64,000 bases of DNA, taken from Streptomyces albus subsp. albus. Its GTDB lineage: Bacteria; Actinomycetota; Actinomycetes; Streptomycetales; Streptomycetaceae. The first letter of the stretch is position 1; each line of letters starts with the position of its first letter. Where the stretch lies: NCBI RefSeq assembly GCF_000725885.1, contig NZ_JODR01000015.1, forward strand, positions 1 to 64,000. The letters run 5' to 3'. The translations under genes and the position numbers were made by a program. The notes under the pieces were generated by a model. That model made no database searches. It saw nothing but the letters and a program-made list of their open reading frames with translations, and was not told where the DNA came from. Shown here piece by piece: positions 42,354-51,714 of this stretch.

Positions 42354-42609
42354 ACGTTTCCTTCCGGGTAGGCGGCGGCACGTCCCTCGACGACCGCCCG
42401 GTCCTTGAACTGCCCCAGTACGGCGTCGTGACTGGAGTACGGTACGCCCCGGACCCTACCCGCCCCATGATCGATGACCACATACGACCGCGTGCCCGGC
42501 CGGGGCCGGGCGGGGCGGGCCGAGGCCGGACGGAACGCCGGGAAGCGCGTGTCCGCCGCTCCCCGGCGTCCGTCACCGCTTCGGTTTCCCCTCGCTCAGG
42601 GGCGAGGAC
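42354..42609 (-). other. Gap between pup and prcB with a promoter-like TAGGGT and an open frame fragment
   Basis: These 256 bp between pup and prcB hold no gene with an acceptable start. A TAGGGT -10-like element lies near 42,453-42,458 on the minus strand. After it an open frame with coding-like third positions ([20 protein letters not shown], then [18 protein letters not shown]) runs into prcB and stops at 42304. It lacks a start codon, so I do not call it a gene. In some relatives another small gene is found here. Confidence 0.35.
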
Positions 42610-42828
42610 TCACTCTCCGCCCTTCTGGACGAAGGAACGCACGAAGTCCTCGGCGTTCTCCTCCAGGACGTCGTCGATCTCGTCGAGCACCGAGTCCACG
42701 TCGTCCGAGAGCGCCTCGTGGCGCTCCTTGAGGTCCTCCGAGACCTGCGCGTCCTGCGTCTGCTCCTCGGCCTCCTCGGTGTGGCGGGTGGACTTCTGCT
42801 GTCCGCCGCCGGTGTCCTTGGTCGCCAT
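42610..42828 (-). CDS. pup: Prokaryotic ubiquitin-like protein Pup
   Basis: A 72-residue, highly acidic, mostly disordered protein from ATG 42828 with GAGGG upstream. A Gln/Glu-rich N-terminal half (KDTGGGQQKSTRHTEEAEEQ) precedes the coiled-coil region that threads into ARC (LKERHEALSDDVDSVLDEID). The C-terminus is SFVQKGGE. It ends in Glu rather than Gln, so it can be ligated by PafA without prior deamidation by Dop. It lies between dop and prcB on the same strand. Confidence 0.97.
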   Translation of the reverse strand: MATKDTGGGQQKSTRHTEEAEEQTQDAQVSEDLKERHEALSDDVDSVLDEIDDVLEENAEDFVRSFVQKGGE

Positions 42829-42972
42829 ATCCCTCACCCCGCTCGGTTCGGTGGTGTACGCGGAACGTACAAGATCAGACCCTACAAGCCGGGACTGACT
42901 TCGGCCCCCTGGTTGCTGCAAGCCAAGGAACCACCCCGATGATTCCCGTCCCGGAGACCGAATAGCCGCACT

Positions 42973-44484
42973 TCAGTGACCCGAAAGCACCTTGACCAGC
43001 TCTTCCGCCGTACGGCAGCGGTCCAGCAGATCCTTCACGTGTTCCCGGGTACCCCGCAGCGGCTCCAGCGTGGGTACCCGCTGCAGGGAGTCACGACCGG
43101 GCAGGTCGAAGATGACCGAGTCCCAGGAGGCCGCCGCCACGTCGTCGGCGTACTGCTCCAGGCACCGCCCGCGGAAGTAGGCACGGGTGTCCTCCGGGGG
43201 CTTGAAGGCGGCCTCCTTGACCTCCTCCTCGGTCAGCAGCCGCTGCATCTTGCCCCGCGAGACCAGCCGGTTGTACAGCCCCTTGTCGGGCCGTACGTCC
43301 GCGTACTGGAGGTCCACCAGATGGAGCCGGGGGGCGTCCCAGTCGAGCTGGTCACGGCGGCGGTAGCCCTCCATCAGCTCCCGCTTGGCGACCCAGTCCA
43401 GCTCCCCGGACAGGCTCATCGGGTCGCGCTCCAGTCTGCCGAGCACGTCCTCCCAACGGGCCAGCACGTCCGTGGTCTGGTCGTCCGCGTCGCCGCCCCA
43501 GCGCTCCTCGACGTATTTGCGGGCCAGCTCGTAGAACTCCATCTGGAGCTGCACCGCGGTGAGCTTCCGGCCGTTACGCAAGGTGATCAGCCGGCCGAGG
43601 GACGGGTCGTGGGAGACCTGGTGCAGGGTGCGCACCGGCTGGTCCACGGCCAGGTCGACGGCGATGAACCCGTCCTCGATCATGGCCAGCACCAGCGAGG
43701 TGGTGCCCAGCTTGAGGTAGGTGGACACCTCCGAGAGGTTGGCGTCCCCGATGATCACGTGCAGCCGGCGGTACTTCTCCGCGTCGGCGTGCGGCTCGTC
43801 CCGGGTGTTGATGATGGGCCGCTTGAGGGTGGTCTCCAGACCCACCTCCACCTCGAAGTAGTCGGCCCGCTGGCTGAGCTGGAAGCCGTGCTCGCTGCCG
43901 TCCTGGCCCAGCCCCACCCGGCCGGCGCCGCACACCACCTGCCGGGAGACGAAGAACGGCGTCAGGTGCCGCACGATGTCCGAGAAGGGGGTCTCCCGCT
44001 TCATCAGGTAGTTCTCGTGCGTCCCGTAGGAGGCGCCCTTGTTGTCGGTGTTGTTCTTGTAAAGGTGGATGGGGCTGGTGCCGGGCACCTCGGCCGCCCG
44101 TTCGGCGGCCTCGGCCATGATCCGCTCGCCGGCCTTGTCCCACAGCACGGCGTCCCGCGGGTTGGTGACCTCGGGCGCGCTGTACTCCGGGTGGGCGTGG
44201 TCCACGTAGAGCCGGGCCCCGTTGGTGAGGATGACGTTGGCCAGGCCGATGTCCTCGTCGGTCAGCTGGCTGGCGTCGGCCGCCTCCCGGGCCAGGTCGA
44301 AGCCGCGGGCGTCCCGCAGCGGGTTCTCCTCCTCGAAGTCCCAGCGGGCGCGCCGCGCCCGGTGCATCGCCGCCGCGTAGGCGTTGACGACCTGGGACGA
44401 GGTGAGCATGGCATTGGCGTTGGGGTGCCCGGGCACGGAGATGCCGTACTCGGTCTCGATGCCCATTACGCGCCGTACGGTCAT
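42973..44484 (-). CDS. dop: Depupylase / Pup deamidase Dop
   Basis: A 503-residue PafA paralogue. [20 protein letters not shown] carries the metal-binding Glu pair. A Dop-specific loop follows at about residues 35-80 ([20 protein letters not shown]). [15 protein letters not shown] contains the catalytic Asp95. [19 protein letters not shown] and [20 protein letters not shown] match PafA. Since Pup here ends in Glu, Dop should serve mainly to remove Pup from substrates. The ATG is preceded by AAGGAGGG. It lies between arc and pup on the same strand. Confidence 0.96.
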   Translation of the reverse strand: MTVRRVMGIETEYGISVPGHPNANAMLTSSQVVNAYAAAMHRARRARWDFEEENPLRDARGFDLAREAADASQLTDEDIGLANVILTNGARLYVDHAHPEYSAPEVTNPRDAVLWDKAGERIMAEAAERAAEVPGTSPIHLYKNNTDNKGASYGTHENYLMKRETPFSDIVRHLTPFFVSRQVVCGAGRVGLGQDGSEHGFQLSQRADYFEVEVGLETTLKRPIINTRDEPHADAEKYRRLHVIIGDANLSEVSTYLKLGTTSLVLAMIEDGFIAVDLAVDQPVRTLHQVSHDPSLGRLITLRNGRKLTAVQLQMEFYELARKYVEERWGGDADDQTTDVLARWEDVLGRLERDPMSLSGELDWVAKRELMEGYRRRDQLDWDAPRLHLVDLQYADVRPDKGLYNRLVSRGKMQRLLTEEEVKEAAFKPPEDTRAYFRGRCLEQYADDVAAASWDSVIFDLPGRDSLQRVPTLEPLRGTREHVKDLLDRCRTAEELVKVLSGH

Positions 44485-44660
44485 GCTTCCCTCCTTGCCT
44501 GACGGCGGTCCGCCGGTGGACAGCCGTTCAAGTCCCGCTGCGCGTCCTTCCCGCGTGCGGCCCCCTCCCGCCACGGCGGCGCGGCGGTGAGCACGAGCCT
44601 ATGCCGCGCGGGGCCCGCGCGGGCAGCACACGGGCGGACTTCCTTGGCGCTCCAAAGACG

Positions 44661-44701
44661 GTCCGGCTGCGGGTGGCTTCGACGGCCACCCGCAGCCGGA
44701 C
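44661..44701 (-). terminator. Hairpin terminator after arc
   Basis: A perfect 17-bp stem (GTCCGGCTGCGGGTGGC at 44661-44677 and its complement at 44685-44701) with a 7-nt loop lies directly behind the arc stop. It separates arc from dop, so the downstream pup-proteasome genes need their own promoter in the 226-bp gap. Confidence 0.85.
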
Positions 44702-44710
44702 TGGTCCTCG

Positions 44711-46474
44711 TTACAGGTACTGACCGGTGTTGGCGACGGTGTCGATGGAGCGCCCGGTGTCCGCCCCCTGCTTGCCGGTGACCAGGGTGCGGATGTAGAC
44801 GATGCGCTCGCCCTTCTTGCCGGAGATGCGGGCCCAGTCGTCCGGGTTGGTGGTGTTGGGCAGGTCCTCGTTCTCCTTGAACTCGTCCACGCAGGCGGCG
44901 AGCAGGTGCGAGACGCGCAGCCCCTTCTGGTTGTGGTCGAGGTACGCCTTGATGGCCATCTTCTTGGCCCGGCCGACGATGTTCTCGATCATCGCCCCCG
45001 AGTTGAAGTCCTTGAAGTACAGGACCTCCTTGTCACCGTTGGCGTAGGTGACCTCCAGGAAGCGGTTCTCGTCGGACTCCGCGTACATCTGCTCCACGAC
45101 CGACTGGATCATCGCGTCGCAGGCCGCCTCGACGTTGCCGCCGTGCTCGGCGATGTCGTCCGGGTGGAGCGGCAGGTTCGGGGTGAGGTACTTGGAGAAG
45201 ATGTCCTTGGCGGCCTCGGCGTCCGGGCGCTCGATCTTGATCTTCACATCGAGGCGTCCGGGGCGCAGGATCGCGGGGTCGATCATGTCCTCGCGGTTCG
45301 AGGCGCCGATGACGATGACGTTCTCCAGGCCCTCCACACCGTCGATCTCGGAGAGCAGCTGCGGGACGATGGTGTTCTCCACGTCCGAGCTGACGCCCGA
45401 GCCACGGGTGCGGAAGAGGGAGTCCATCTCGTCGAAGAAGACGATGACGGGCGTGCCCTCGCTGGCCTTCTCACGGGCCCGCTGGAAGACCAGGCGGATG
45501 TGCCGCTCGGTCTCGCCGACGTACTTGTTGAGCAGCTCGGGGCCCTTGATGTTGAGGAAGTAGCTCTTGCCCTGCGGCTTTCCGGTGACCTCCGCGACCT
45601 TCTTGGCCAGCGAGTTGGCGACCGCCTTGGCGATCAGCGTCTTGCCGCAGCCGGGCGGGCCGTAGAGCAGCACACCCTTGGGCGGGCGCAGTTGGTGCTC
45701 GCGGAAGAGGTCCGGGTAGAGGTAGGGCAGCTCCACCGCGTCCCTGATCTGCTCGATCTGTCCGCCGAGGCCGCCGATCTTGGTGTAGTCGATGTCCGGG
45801 ACCTCTTCGAGGACCAGCTCCTCGACCTCGCTCTTGGGCACCACCTCGAAGACGTAGCCGGAGCGGCTGTCCAGCAGCAGGGCGTCCCCGGCCCGCAGGG
45901 TGACGTCCAGCAGCGGCTCGGCGAGCCGTACGACGCGCTCCTCGTCGGTGTGGCCGACGACGAGTGCCCGCTCTCCGTCGTCGAGGACTTCCTTGAGGGT
46001 GACGATGTCACCCGCGCGCTCGAACTCCATGGCCTCGACCACGTTGAGCGCCTCGTTGAGCATGACCTCCTGGCCGCGCCGGAGGCCCTTGAGGTCCACG
46101 TTCGGGCTGACGTTCACCCGGAGCTTGCGGCCCCCGGTGAAGATGTCGGCCGTCTCGTCGTCGTTGGCCTGCAGGAAGACGCCGAAGCCCGAGGGCGGCT
46201 GGGCGAGCCGGTCGACCTCTTCCTTGAGGGCGACGATCTGGTCGCGCGCCTCGCGGAGCGTGTTCGAGAGCCGCTCGTTCTGGGCGGACACGCCGGCCAG
46301 GTTGGTCTGCAGCTCGACGATCCGCTCCTCGAGAATACGAGTGTGCCGCGGAGAGTCGGCGAGCTTGCGGCGCAGGACGGCGATTTCCTGCTCAAGGTAG
46401 GCGATCTGGCCGGTCGGGTCGTCGGCCCGACCGGGCCGGATGCCGCGGTTGGTGTCGTCGTCGTGGGCTGCCAC
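44711..46474 (-). CDS. arc: AAA+ proteasome-associated ATPase ARC (Mpa)
   Basis: A 587-residue AAA+ ATPase. An N-terminal coiled coil at about residues 20-75 ([20 protein letters not shown] and following) binds Pup. Two OB folds precede the AAA module with Walker [17 protein letters not shown], Walker [13 protein letters not shown] and arginine-finger region [17 protein letters not shown]. The last residues, GQYL, include the penultimate Tyr that docks into PrcA pockets and opens the gate. The GTG at 46474 was chosen over 46483 because GGAGGAGG is then properly spaced. It unfolds pupylated substrates and feeds them to PrcBA. Confidence 0.95.
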   Translation of the reverse strand: MAAHDDDTNRGIRPGRADDPTGQIAYLEQEIAVLRRKLADSPRHTRILEERIVELQTNLAGVSAQNERLSNTLREARDQIVALKEEVDRLAQPPSGFGVFLQANDDETADIFTGGRKLRVNVSPNVDLKGLRRGQEVMLNEALNVVEAMEFERAGDIVTLKEVLDDGERALVVGHTDEERVVRLAEPLLDVTLRAGDALLLDSRSGYVFEVVPKSEVEELVLEEVPDIDYTKIGGLGGQIEQIRDAVELPYLYPDLFREHQLRPPKGVLLYGPPGCGKTLIAKAVANSLAKKVAEVTGKPQGKSYFLNIKGPELLNKYVGETERHIRLVFQRAREKASEGTPVIVFFDEMDSLFRTRGSGVSSDVENTIVPQLLSEIDGVEGLENVIVIGASNREDMIDPAILRPGRLDVKIKIERPDAEAAKDIFSKYLTPNLPLHPDDIAEHGGNVEAACDAMIQSVVEQMYAESDENRFLEVTYANGDKEVLYFKDFNSGAMIENIVGRAKKMAIKAYLDHNQKGLRVSHLLAACVDEFKENEDLPNTTNPDDWARISGKKGERIVYIRTLVTGKQGADTGRSIDTVANTGQYL

Positions 46475-46510
46475 GGTCCTCACCTCCTCCAGGGGGAGCT
46501 GGACGCTTCG

Positions 46511-46538
46511 ACCCTACCTGGGCCGGTGCGGGTTGAAA
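46511..46538 (-). promoter_or_regulatory. Candidate arc promoter
   Basis: On the minus strand TTTCAA (46538-46533) and TAGGGT (46516-46511) are separated by 16 bp, about 37 bp before the arc start. TAGGGT is a common -10 form for housekeeping promoters in Streptomyces. Confidence 0.4.
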
Positions 46539-46736
46539 CCCCTAGATCACAAAGACGGTCGGGGTGTGTCCGATCTTCACCCTTGCGCACTCCCTCTGGA
46601 CTGGGGATACCCAGCCACCACCATCTGAAAGCGACCGGTTGTGGTGCCGAGACGTTCAACACCCTTCAAGTGCGGCCCTGTTTCGGCCCGAGCCGTCTTC
46701 GAGCCGGTCACCCGGCCGGGGCCGGCGCCACCGCCC

Positions 46737-47291
46737 TCAGACGCTGAGACCGCCGCCCGCGACGGGGGCGGCACGCAGGACGAACTTCCCGTCGCGCCAC
46801 TCCCACTTGACCTTGCGCTGCCGGTCCGGGCAGCAGCGCGGCACCTCGGACGACGAGTAGCCGAGGAGGGTCGCCGAGACGGTCGTGCCGCGGACGGCGA
46901 GGTCCTTGACCGTCATGCCCTCCTTCGCCGACACCAGCGTCCCGGCGATCCGGGGGCGGTCGGCGCCGGCCGGCCGGGACAGCACGAACACGGCGCTGGG
47001 CGGGGTGCCGCCGTGTGCGGCACAGCGGACGGCGGCCACGGTCTCCGGCGTGCCGTCGCCGTCGAAGTCGGCGCTCGCCTTGTCGAGTACGTCGATGCCG
47101 GACGCGTGCGGGCCGCACTCCAGCGGGTAGTGGGCCCGGGCCGGGTCGGGGGCCGCGCCGGTGGTGCGCGGCGGGGCGGTGGTGGCGGTGGCGGGCTGGA
47201 GGAGCGCCGTGGCGCCGAGCACGGCGGCGAGGGCGGCGGCGGTGGCGAGCCAGTGGACGGTGCGGGTGCGGGTGTGCGGCAGTTCCGTCAC
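46737..47291 (-). CDS. Secreted hypothetical protein
   Basis: A 184-residue protein from a GTG with AGGAG upstream. A signal peptide spans about residues 1-37 (HWLATAAALAAVLGATALLQ). The mature part contains DKASADFDGDGTPETVAAVR, which looks like an FG-GAP / EF-hand-type calcium loop, and four cysteines (ECGPH, VRCAAH, RCCPD) suggesting disulphides. A C-terminal VKWEWRDGKFVLR strand is seen. It lies between arc and the tRNA methyltransferase gene on the same strand. No known function is recognised. Confidence 0.8.
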   Translation of the reverse strand: MTELPHTRTRTVHWLATAAALAAVLGATALLQPATATTAPPRTTGAAPDPARAHYPLECGPHASGIDVLDKASADFDGDGTPETVAAVRCAAHGGTPPSAVFVLSRPAGADRPRIAGTLVSAKEGMTVKDLAVRGTTVSATLLGYSSSEVPRCCPDRQRKVKWEWRDGKFVLRAAPVAGGGLSV

Positions 47292-47425
47292 GCCGGGTGA
47301 CTCCTGTGCGGACGAGGGCGGGTGCGACGAGGGGCGACACGGGGTCGATGAGGAGATCTTCGCATCGTGCCACAGGTCACATCGGCGCGGAACATCCGGG
47401 TCCCGCACCGCGTACGGGGCCGCCA

Positions 47426-47474
47426 ACGCCGCTGCCCCGCGCCCGGGTTCGGTCCGGGCGCGGGGCAGCGGCGT
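47426..47474 (-). terminator. Long hairpin terminator after trmI
   Basis: Perfect 21-bp arms (47426-47446 and 47454-47474) with a 7-nt loop GTTCGGT. It lies just past the trmI stop and upstream of the secreted protein gene. Confidence 0.85.
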
Positions 47475-47509
47475 GTCGTCTTCGCAGGGCGGCCGGCGGG
47501 CCGGCGCCG

Positions 47510-48415
47510 TCAGGAGGCCCGGCCTCCGGACTGGCTGCCGGGGCCGGTGTAGTCCTCGCCGTAGGCGCCCTTGGCGGGCCGGCGGCGGCGCAGCGGGGGC
47601 TCGACGCCCTCGGCGAGACGGCGGGCGGTCAGCAGGAAGCCGGTGTGCCCGATCATGCGGTGGTCGGGGCGGACGGCGAGGCCCTCGATGTGCCAGTTGC
47701 GGACCATCGTCTCCCACGCCTGCGGCTCGTTGAACGTCCCGAACTCGCGGATCGACTCGACCATGCGGGCCATCTGTGTGGTGGTGGCGACGTAGGCGCA
47801 CAGGATGCCGCCGGGCACCAGCGCCTTGGAGACGGCCTCCAGGCACTCCCAGGGGGCGAGCATGTCGAGGATGACGCGGTCGACCTCGGTGTCGGACAGA
47901 TTGTCCTGGAGGTCGCCGACGGTCAGGGTCCAGGCCGGGTGGGGACCGCCGAAGTAGCGCTCGACGTTCTGCTGGGCGATCTCGGCGAAGTCGGCACGGC
48001 GCTCGTAGGAGTGCAGCATGCCCTGGTCGCCGATGGCGCGGAGCAGGAAGGTGCTCAGCGAGCCGGAGCCGACGCCGGCCTCGACGACGCGGGCGCCGGG
48101 GAAGATGTCGGCCATCGCGAGGACCTGGCCGGCGTCCTTGGGATAGACGACCGCGGCTCCCCGTGGCATGGACAGGACGTAGTCGGGGAGCAGTGGACGC
48201 AGCGCGAGGTAGGCGACGTTCCCGGTGGTACGGACGACACTCCCCTCGGGCGCACCGATCAGCTCGTCGTGGGGGAAGGCTCCCTTGTGGGTGTGGAAGC
48301 TCTTCCCCTCTTCGAGGGTGATCGTGTAGTGGCGGCCCTTGGGGTCGGTGAGCTGGACCTGGTCCCCGACCTTGAAGGGCCCGCGACGGCGGGCGGCACC
48401 GGTCGGTTCGGACAT
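47510..48415 (-). CDS. trmI: tRNA (adenine(58)-N1)-methyltransferase TrmI
   Basis: A 301-residue class-I methyltransferase. An N-terminal beta-barrel (FKVGDQVQLTDPKGRHYTIT, HTHKGAFPHDELIGAPEGSV) precedes the SAM-binding GARVVEAGVGSGSLSTFLLR. RVILDMLAPWECLEAVSKAL and PGGILCAYVATTTQMARMVE follow. It methylates A58 in the T-loop of tRNA as a homotetramer. In actinobacteria this gene often lies next to arc and the RecB-like nuclease, as here. Confidence 0.93.
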   Translation of the reverse strand: MSEPTGAARRRGPFKVGDQVQLTDPKGRHYTITLEEGKSFHTHKGAFPHDELIGAPEGSVVRTTGNVAYLALRPLLPDYVLSMPRGAAVVYPKDAGQVLAMADIFPGARVVEAGVGSGSLSTFLLRAIGDQGMLHSYERRADFAEIAQQNVERYFGGPHPAWTLTVGDLQDNLSDTEVDRVILDMLAPWECLEAVSKALVPGGILCAYVATTTQMARMVESIREFGTFNEPQAWETMVRNWHIEGLAVRPDHRMIGHTGFLLTARRLAEGVEPPLRRRRPAKGAYGEDYTGPGSQSGGRAS

Positions 48416-48459
48416 ACGGACAGCCTAGCCGGTCCGCGCGGAGCGGCCACGCCGAGGGC

Positions 48460-49749
48460 TCATCCGCCCACCCGGTGCCGGTCGCCGTCCGGCCGTTTCG
48501 ACATGGCCGCGACGAACGCGCGCTCCACGTCGGCGGTGGACAGCACTCCGTAGATCTCGCCGGTCTCCTCCACCACCAGGTACTCGGTCGCCGGGGTGGC
48601 CCGCAGCCACTCCAGCAGGTCCTCGCCCGACAGCTCGGCCGGCACCCGCATGCCCTCCTTGAGGTCCTGGGCGAGGGTGCTGACGGCGACCCAGGGGCGG
48701 CGGTGCTCGGGCACCGAGGCGATGGCGGTCTCCCGGACGAGGGAGAGCGGGTCGCCCCTGCCGTCCACCACCACCAGGGCCCGGGCGCCGGCCGCGTTGG
48801 CCCGGCGCAGCGCCTCGGACAGCGGGGTGTCGGTCTCCACGGGGACGGCACGGCGGGTGAGGGTGCGGGCCCGCAGTTCGGGCAGCCGCTCGCGCAGCCG
48901 CGCCATCCGCAGGCTGTTGCCGGCGCCGGTCCAGATGATGGCGGCCAGGATCGCGGCCAGCAGCGCGTCGGTGAGGGAGTCCATGCCGCTGACGCCGCCG
49001 CGGGCCAGGCCACCGGCGTGGGTGGCCAGCGGGAGGCCGATCAGCACGGCGATGGCCAGCGCGCGCCCCACCCACGCGGCGGCGACGGTGCCGGTCATCG
49101 GCTTGCCGCTGATCTTCCAGACGACGGCGCGGAGCATCCGTCCGCCGTCCAGCGGCAGGCCGGGCAGCAGGTTGAAGGCGGCGACCAGGAGGTTGGAGAA
49201 CATCAGCCCGGCCAGCAGCACGCCGGGCACGGTCCCGGGCTCCACCACGCGCATCGCGGCGTAGAAGACACCGGCCAGGAGGAGGGAGAAGAGCGGGCCG
49301 ACGAAGGCCAGGACGAATTCGCGGCCGGGCGTCTCGGACTCCTTCTCGATCTCCGAGACACCGCCGAAAAACTGGAGCTGGATGCGGCGCACGGGCAGCT
49401 TGAAGCGGAGGGCGGCGACCGTGTGGGCCAGCTCGTGGACGAGGACGGAGGCGTAGAAGGCGACGGCGAAGAACAGCGCGATCAGGTAGCGCAGTGCACC
49501 CAGGTGGGGCAGGACGCGGTCGAGCTGGCCGCCGAAGACCCAGGTGATCAGGATGGCGACGAGGAACCAGGAGGGGGCCACGTACACGGGTACGCCGAAG
49601 GGGCGGCCCATCAGGATGCCGCCGCCCGGCGGGCTGGGGCGCCGGGGTGTGCCGGGGGCCGGCTTGCGGGAGTCCGGCGTACCGGGGCCCTGCCCCTCGT
49701 CGCCGGAGCCGCCGGTCCGCGGCTTCCCGTCGTTGTCCTCGTCCGCCAC
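48460..49749 (-). CDS. Site-2 protease family (M50) intramembrane metalloprotease with CBS domains
   Basis: A 429-residue membrane protease. The cytoplasmic Pro/Gly-rich leader (about 1-45) is followed by membrane helices bearing the zinc motif HELAH (His105, Glu106, His109). The third ligand is Asp in LLPGLPLDGGRMLRA. The C-terminal soluble part holds two CBS-like segments (TDTPLSEALRRANAAGARAL; STLAQDLKEGMRVPAELSGE), which may bind adenine nucleotides. It starts from a GTG and is probably co-transcribed with trmI, 44 bp downstream. A role in cleaving a membrane regulator is possible but not shown. Confidence 0.9.
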   Translation of the reverse strand: MADEDNDGKPRTGGSGDEGQGPGTPDSRKPAPGTPRRPSPPGGGILMGRPFGVPVYVAPSWFLVAILITWVFGGQLDRVLPHLGALRYLIALFFAVAFYASVLVHELAHTVAALRFKLPVRRIQLQFFGGVSEIEKESETPGREFVLAFVGPLFSLLLAGVFYAAMRVVEPGTVPGVLLAGLMFSNLLVAAFNLLPGLPLDGGRMLRAVVWKISGKPMTGTVAAAWVGRALAIAVLIGLPLATHAGGLARGGVSGMDSLTDALLAAILAAIIWTGAGNSLRMARLRERLPELRARTLTRRAVPVETDTPLSEALRRANAAGARALVVVDGRGDPLSLVRETAIASVPEHRRPWVAVSTLAQDLKEGMRVPAELSGEDLLEWLRATPATEYLVVEETGEIYGVLSTADVERAFVAAMSKRPDGDRHRVGG

Positions 49750-49830
49750 GGGTTCCCCTCTGCTGCTTCCCTCTGGCCCGCCGCCGTCCCGCCGGTACCG
49801 GTGGGGCGCGGGTCTGCCGTCGATGGTAAG

Positions 49831-49859
49831 TGTCCGCTGTCAGTCGTGGGCCGTAGGGT
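49831..49859 (+). promoter_or_regulatory. Candidate promoter for a leaderless transcript of the RecB-like gene
   Basis: TGTCCG (49831-49836) and TAGGGT (49854-49859) are separated by 17 bp. Transcription should start 7-9 nt beyond TAGGGT, at or next to the ATG at 49868, which has no ribosome binding site. Confidence 0.45.
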
Positions 49860-49867
49860 CTTCTCCC

Positions 49868-50842
49868 ATGAGAACCAGCGCGGCCACACCGCCGACCTCG
49901 CTGTCGCCCTCCCGGGCAGCGGATTTCATGCAGTGTCCGCTGCTCTACCGCTTCCGGGTGATCGACAAACTGCCGGAGAAACCCTCCGCAGCCGCTACCC
50001 GCGGCACGGTGGTGCATGCGGTATTGGAAAGACTGTTCGACACCCCGGCGGCGGAACGCAGCCCGGGCCGGGCCCGGGCCATGGTGGCCGGTGAATGGGA
50101 GCGGCTGCTGGCCAAGCGCCCCGAGCTGGCGCAGCTCTTCGCCGCCGAGGCCGGCCGGCCCGAAGAGGGCTCCGCCGACGGGGCCGCCCCGTCCGCCGGC
50201 GCGGGCGGTGAGGGCGGCGCGGACGGCGAGGGCGCCGGGGCCCCGGTGGACACCGCGCGGCTGGCGCAGTGGCTGGCCGAGGCCGAGGCGCTGGTCGAGC
50301 GGTGGTTCACGCTGGAGGACCCGACGCGGCTGGAGCCGGCGGAACGCGAGCTGTTCGTCGAGGCCCGGCTGGAGTCGGGGCTGCGGCTGCGCGGGATCAT
50401 CGACCGGGTGGATGTCGCACCGACGGGTGAGGTGCGGATCGTCGACTACAAGACGGGCAAGGCGCCGCGCCCCGAGTACGCGGACGGCCCGCTCTTCCAG
50501 ATGAAGTTCTACGCACTGGTGCTGTGGCGGCTGCGCGGCGTGGTGCCGAGGCGGCTCCAGCTGGTGTTCCTGGGCAGCGGCGACGTGCTGACCTACGACC
50601 CGGACGAGGGCGATCTGCGGGCCACCGAGCGCAAGCTGCTGGCGCTGTGGGACGCGATCAGCCGGGCGACCGAGACGGGTGACTGGCGGCCGAAGCCCGG
50701 CAAGCTGTGCGACTGGTGCGACCACCAGTCGCGCTGTCCGGAGTTCGGGGGTACTCCCCCGCCGTACCCGCTGATGATCCAGCCGCGGCTGCCCGAGCCG
50801 AGGCCGGTGTCAGGGGCACCGGACCCGGTCGGGGGTGACTGA
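49868..50842 (+). CDS. RecB-like PD-(D/E)XK exonuclease with probable Fe-S cluster
   Basis: A 324-residue nuclease. LSPSRAADFMQCPLLYRFRV at the start contains Cys23. The PD-(D/E)XK core is GIIDRVDVAPTGEVRIVDYK with TGKAP. The C-terminal LCDWCDHQSRCPEF supplies three more cysteines, so all four ligands of a 4Fe-4S cluster like that in AddB or Cas4 are present. A variable Gly/Ala/Glu-rich insertion lies at about residues 95-130. It probably acts in DNA end processing or repair. No helicase partner is adjacent. A promoter positioned for leaderless transcription is seen upstream. Confidence 0.9.
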   Translation: MRTSAATPPTSLSPSRAADFMQCPLLYRFRVIDKLPEKPSAAATRGTVVHAVLERLFDTPAAERSPGRARAMVAGEWERLLAKRPELAQLFAAEAGRPEEGSADGAAPSAGAGGEGGADGEGAGAPVDTARLAQWLAEAEALVERWFTLEDPTRLEPAERELFVEARLESGLRLRGIIDRVDVAPTGEVRIVDYKTGKAPRPEYADGPLFQMKFYALVLWRLRGVVPRRLQLVFLGSGDVLTYDPDEGDLRATERKLLALWDAISRATETGDWRPKPGKLCDWCDHQSRCPEFGGTPPPYPLMIQPRLPEPRPVSGAPDPVGGD

Positions 50843-50888
50843 GCGAGAATGGGCCGGACCGCTGCCGTCCCCGCCCGAAGGAGTTCCC

Positions 50889-51560
50889 GTGGCTGTCCGC
50901 GTTCTGCTGGTGGACGACCAGCCGCTGTTGCGCACCGGCTTCCGCATGATCCTGGAGGCCGAGCAGGACATCGCGGTGGTCGGCGAGGCCGGTGACGGGC
51001 TCCAGGCGCTCGACCAGGTGCGGGCGCTCCAGCCGGACGTGGTGCTGATGGACATCCGGATGCCCCGGATGGACGGCGTGGAGGCCACCCGCCGGATCAC
51101 CGGTCCCGCCAAGGACGGCCCCGCCAAGGTGCTGGTGCTGACCACCTTCGACTTGGACGAGTACGTGGTGGAGGCGCTGCGGGCCGGGGCGAGCGGCTTC
51201 CTGCTCAAGGACGCGCCCGCCGCCGAGCTGGTGCAGGCCATCAGGGTGGTGGCGGCCGGCGAGGCGATGCTGGCGCCGAGCATCACCCGGCGGCTGCTGG
51301 ACAAGTACGCGGGCAAGCTGCCTTCGGGCGAGGAGCCGGTGCCGGACACGCTGCACCAGCTCACCGAGCGCGAGGTGGAGGTCCTCAAGCTGGTGGCGCG
51401 GGGGCTGTCGAACGCGGAGATCGCCGCGGATCTGTTCGTGAGCGAGACGACGGTCAAGACCCACGTCGGCCACGTCCTCACGAAGCTGGGGCTGCGCGAC
51501 CGGGTGCAGGCGGCGGTGTACGCGTACGAGAGCGGACTGGTGCGGCCGGGCACGACGTGA
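50889..51560 (+). CDS. Orphan NarL/LuxR-type response regulator
   Basis: A 223-residue two-domain regulator from a GTG with GAAGGAG upstream. The receiver domain has VRVLLVDDQPLLRTGFRMIL (acidic pair Asp9, Asp10), phospho-acceptor Asp55 in VVLMDIRMPRMDG and Lys in FLLKDAPA. The LuxR HTH at about 158-220 reads LTEREVEVLKLVARGLSNAE, then IAADLFVSETTVKTHVGHVL. No sensor kinase gene lies next to it. The preceding RecB-like gene ends 46 bp upstream on the same strand, so read-through is possible. The partner kinase is unknown. Confidence 0.92.
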   Translation: MAVRVLLVDDQPLLRTGFRMILEAEQDIAVVGEAGDGLQALDQVRALQPDVVLMDIRMPRMDGVEATRRITGPAKDGPAKVLVLTTFDLDEYVVEALRAGASGFLLKDAPAAELVQAIRVVAAGEAMLAPSITRRLLDKYAGKLPSGEEPVPDTLHQLTEREVEVLKLVARGLSNAEIAADLFVSETTVKTHVGHVLTKLGLRDRVQAAVYAYESGLVRPGTT

Positions 51561-51662
51561 CGTGCGCCCCGCCACCGGATCGCTCCGGGCGGCGGTGCTC
51601 CGGCCGGCCGATGGCCCCCGGGGCCCGGGCCGGAGCCCGGAGCGCCTGCGGATGATGCGCTG

Positions 51663-51696
51663 AGAGGGCCCCCACCGGGCGCGGTGGGGGCCCTCT
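51663..51696. terminator. Hairpin terminator with T-rich tail
   Basis: AGAGGGCCCCCACC (51663-51676) pairs with its exact complement (51683-51696) over a 6-nt loop. CTTCTT follows on the plus strand. It lies between the convergent response regulator and peptide-binding protein genes. Confidence 0.85.
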
Positions 51697-51714
51697 TCTT
51701 CACGCTTTCGGGGA

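Noticed and set aside
42334..42576. An 80-codon minus-strand frame between pup and prcB as a small gene
   Set aside because: Arg/Pro/Ser-rich composition, no ribosome binding site and no similarity to known proteins. It overlaps the prcB start.
36863..46474. Horizontal acquisition of the MFS/LacI pair within the proteasome locus
   Set aside because: Codon usage and GC look like the neighbours, there are no mobile-element traces, and I recall the same pair in S. coelicolor. It is probably ancestral in the genus.
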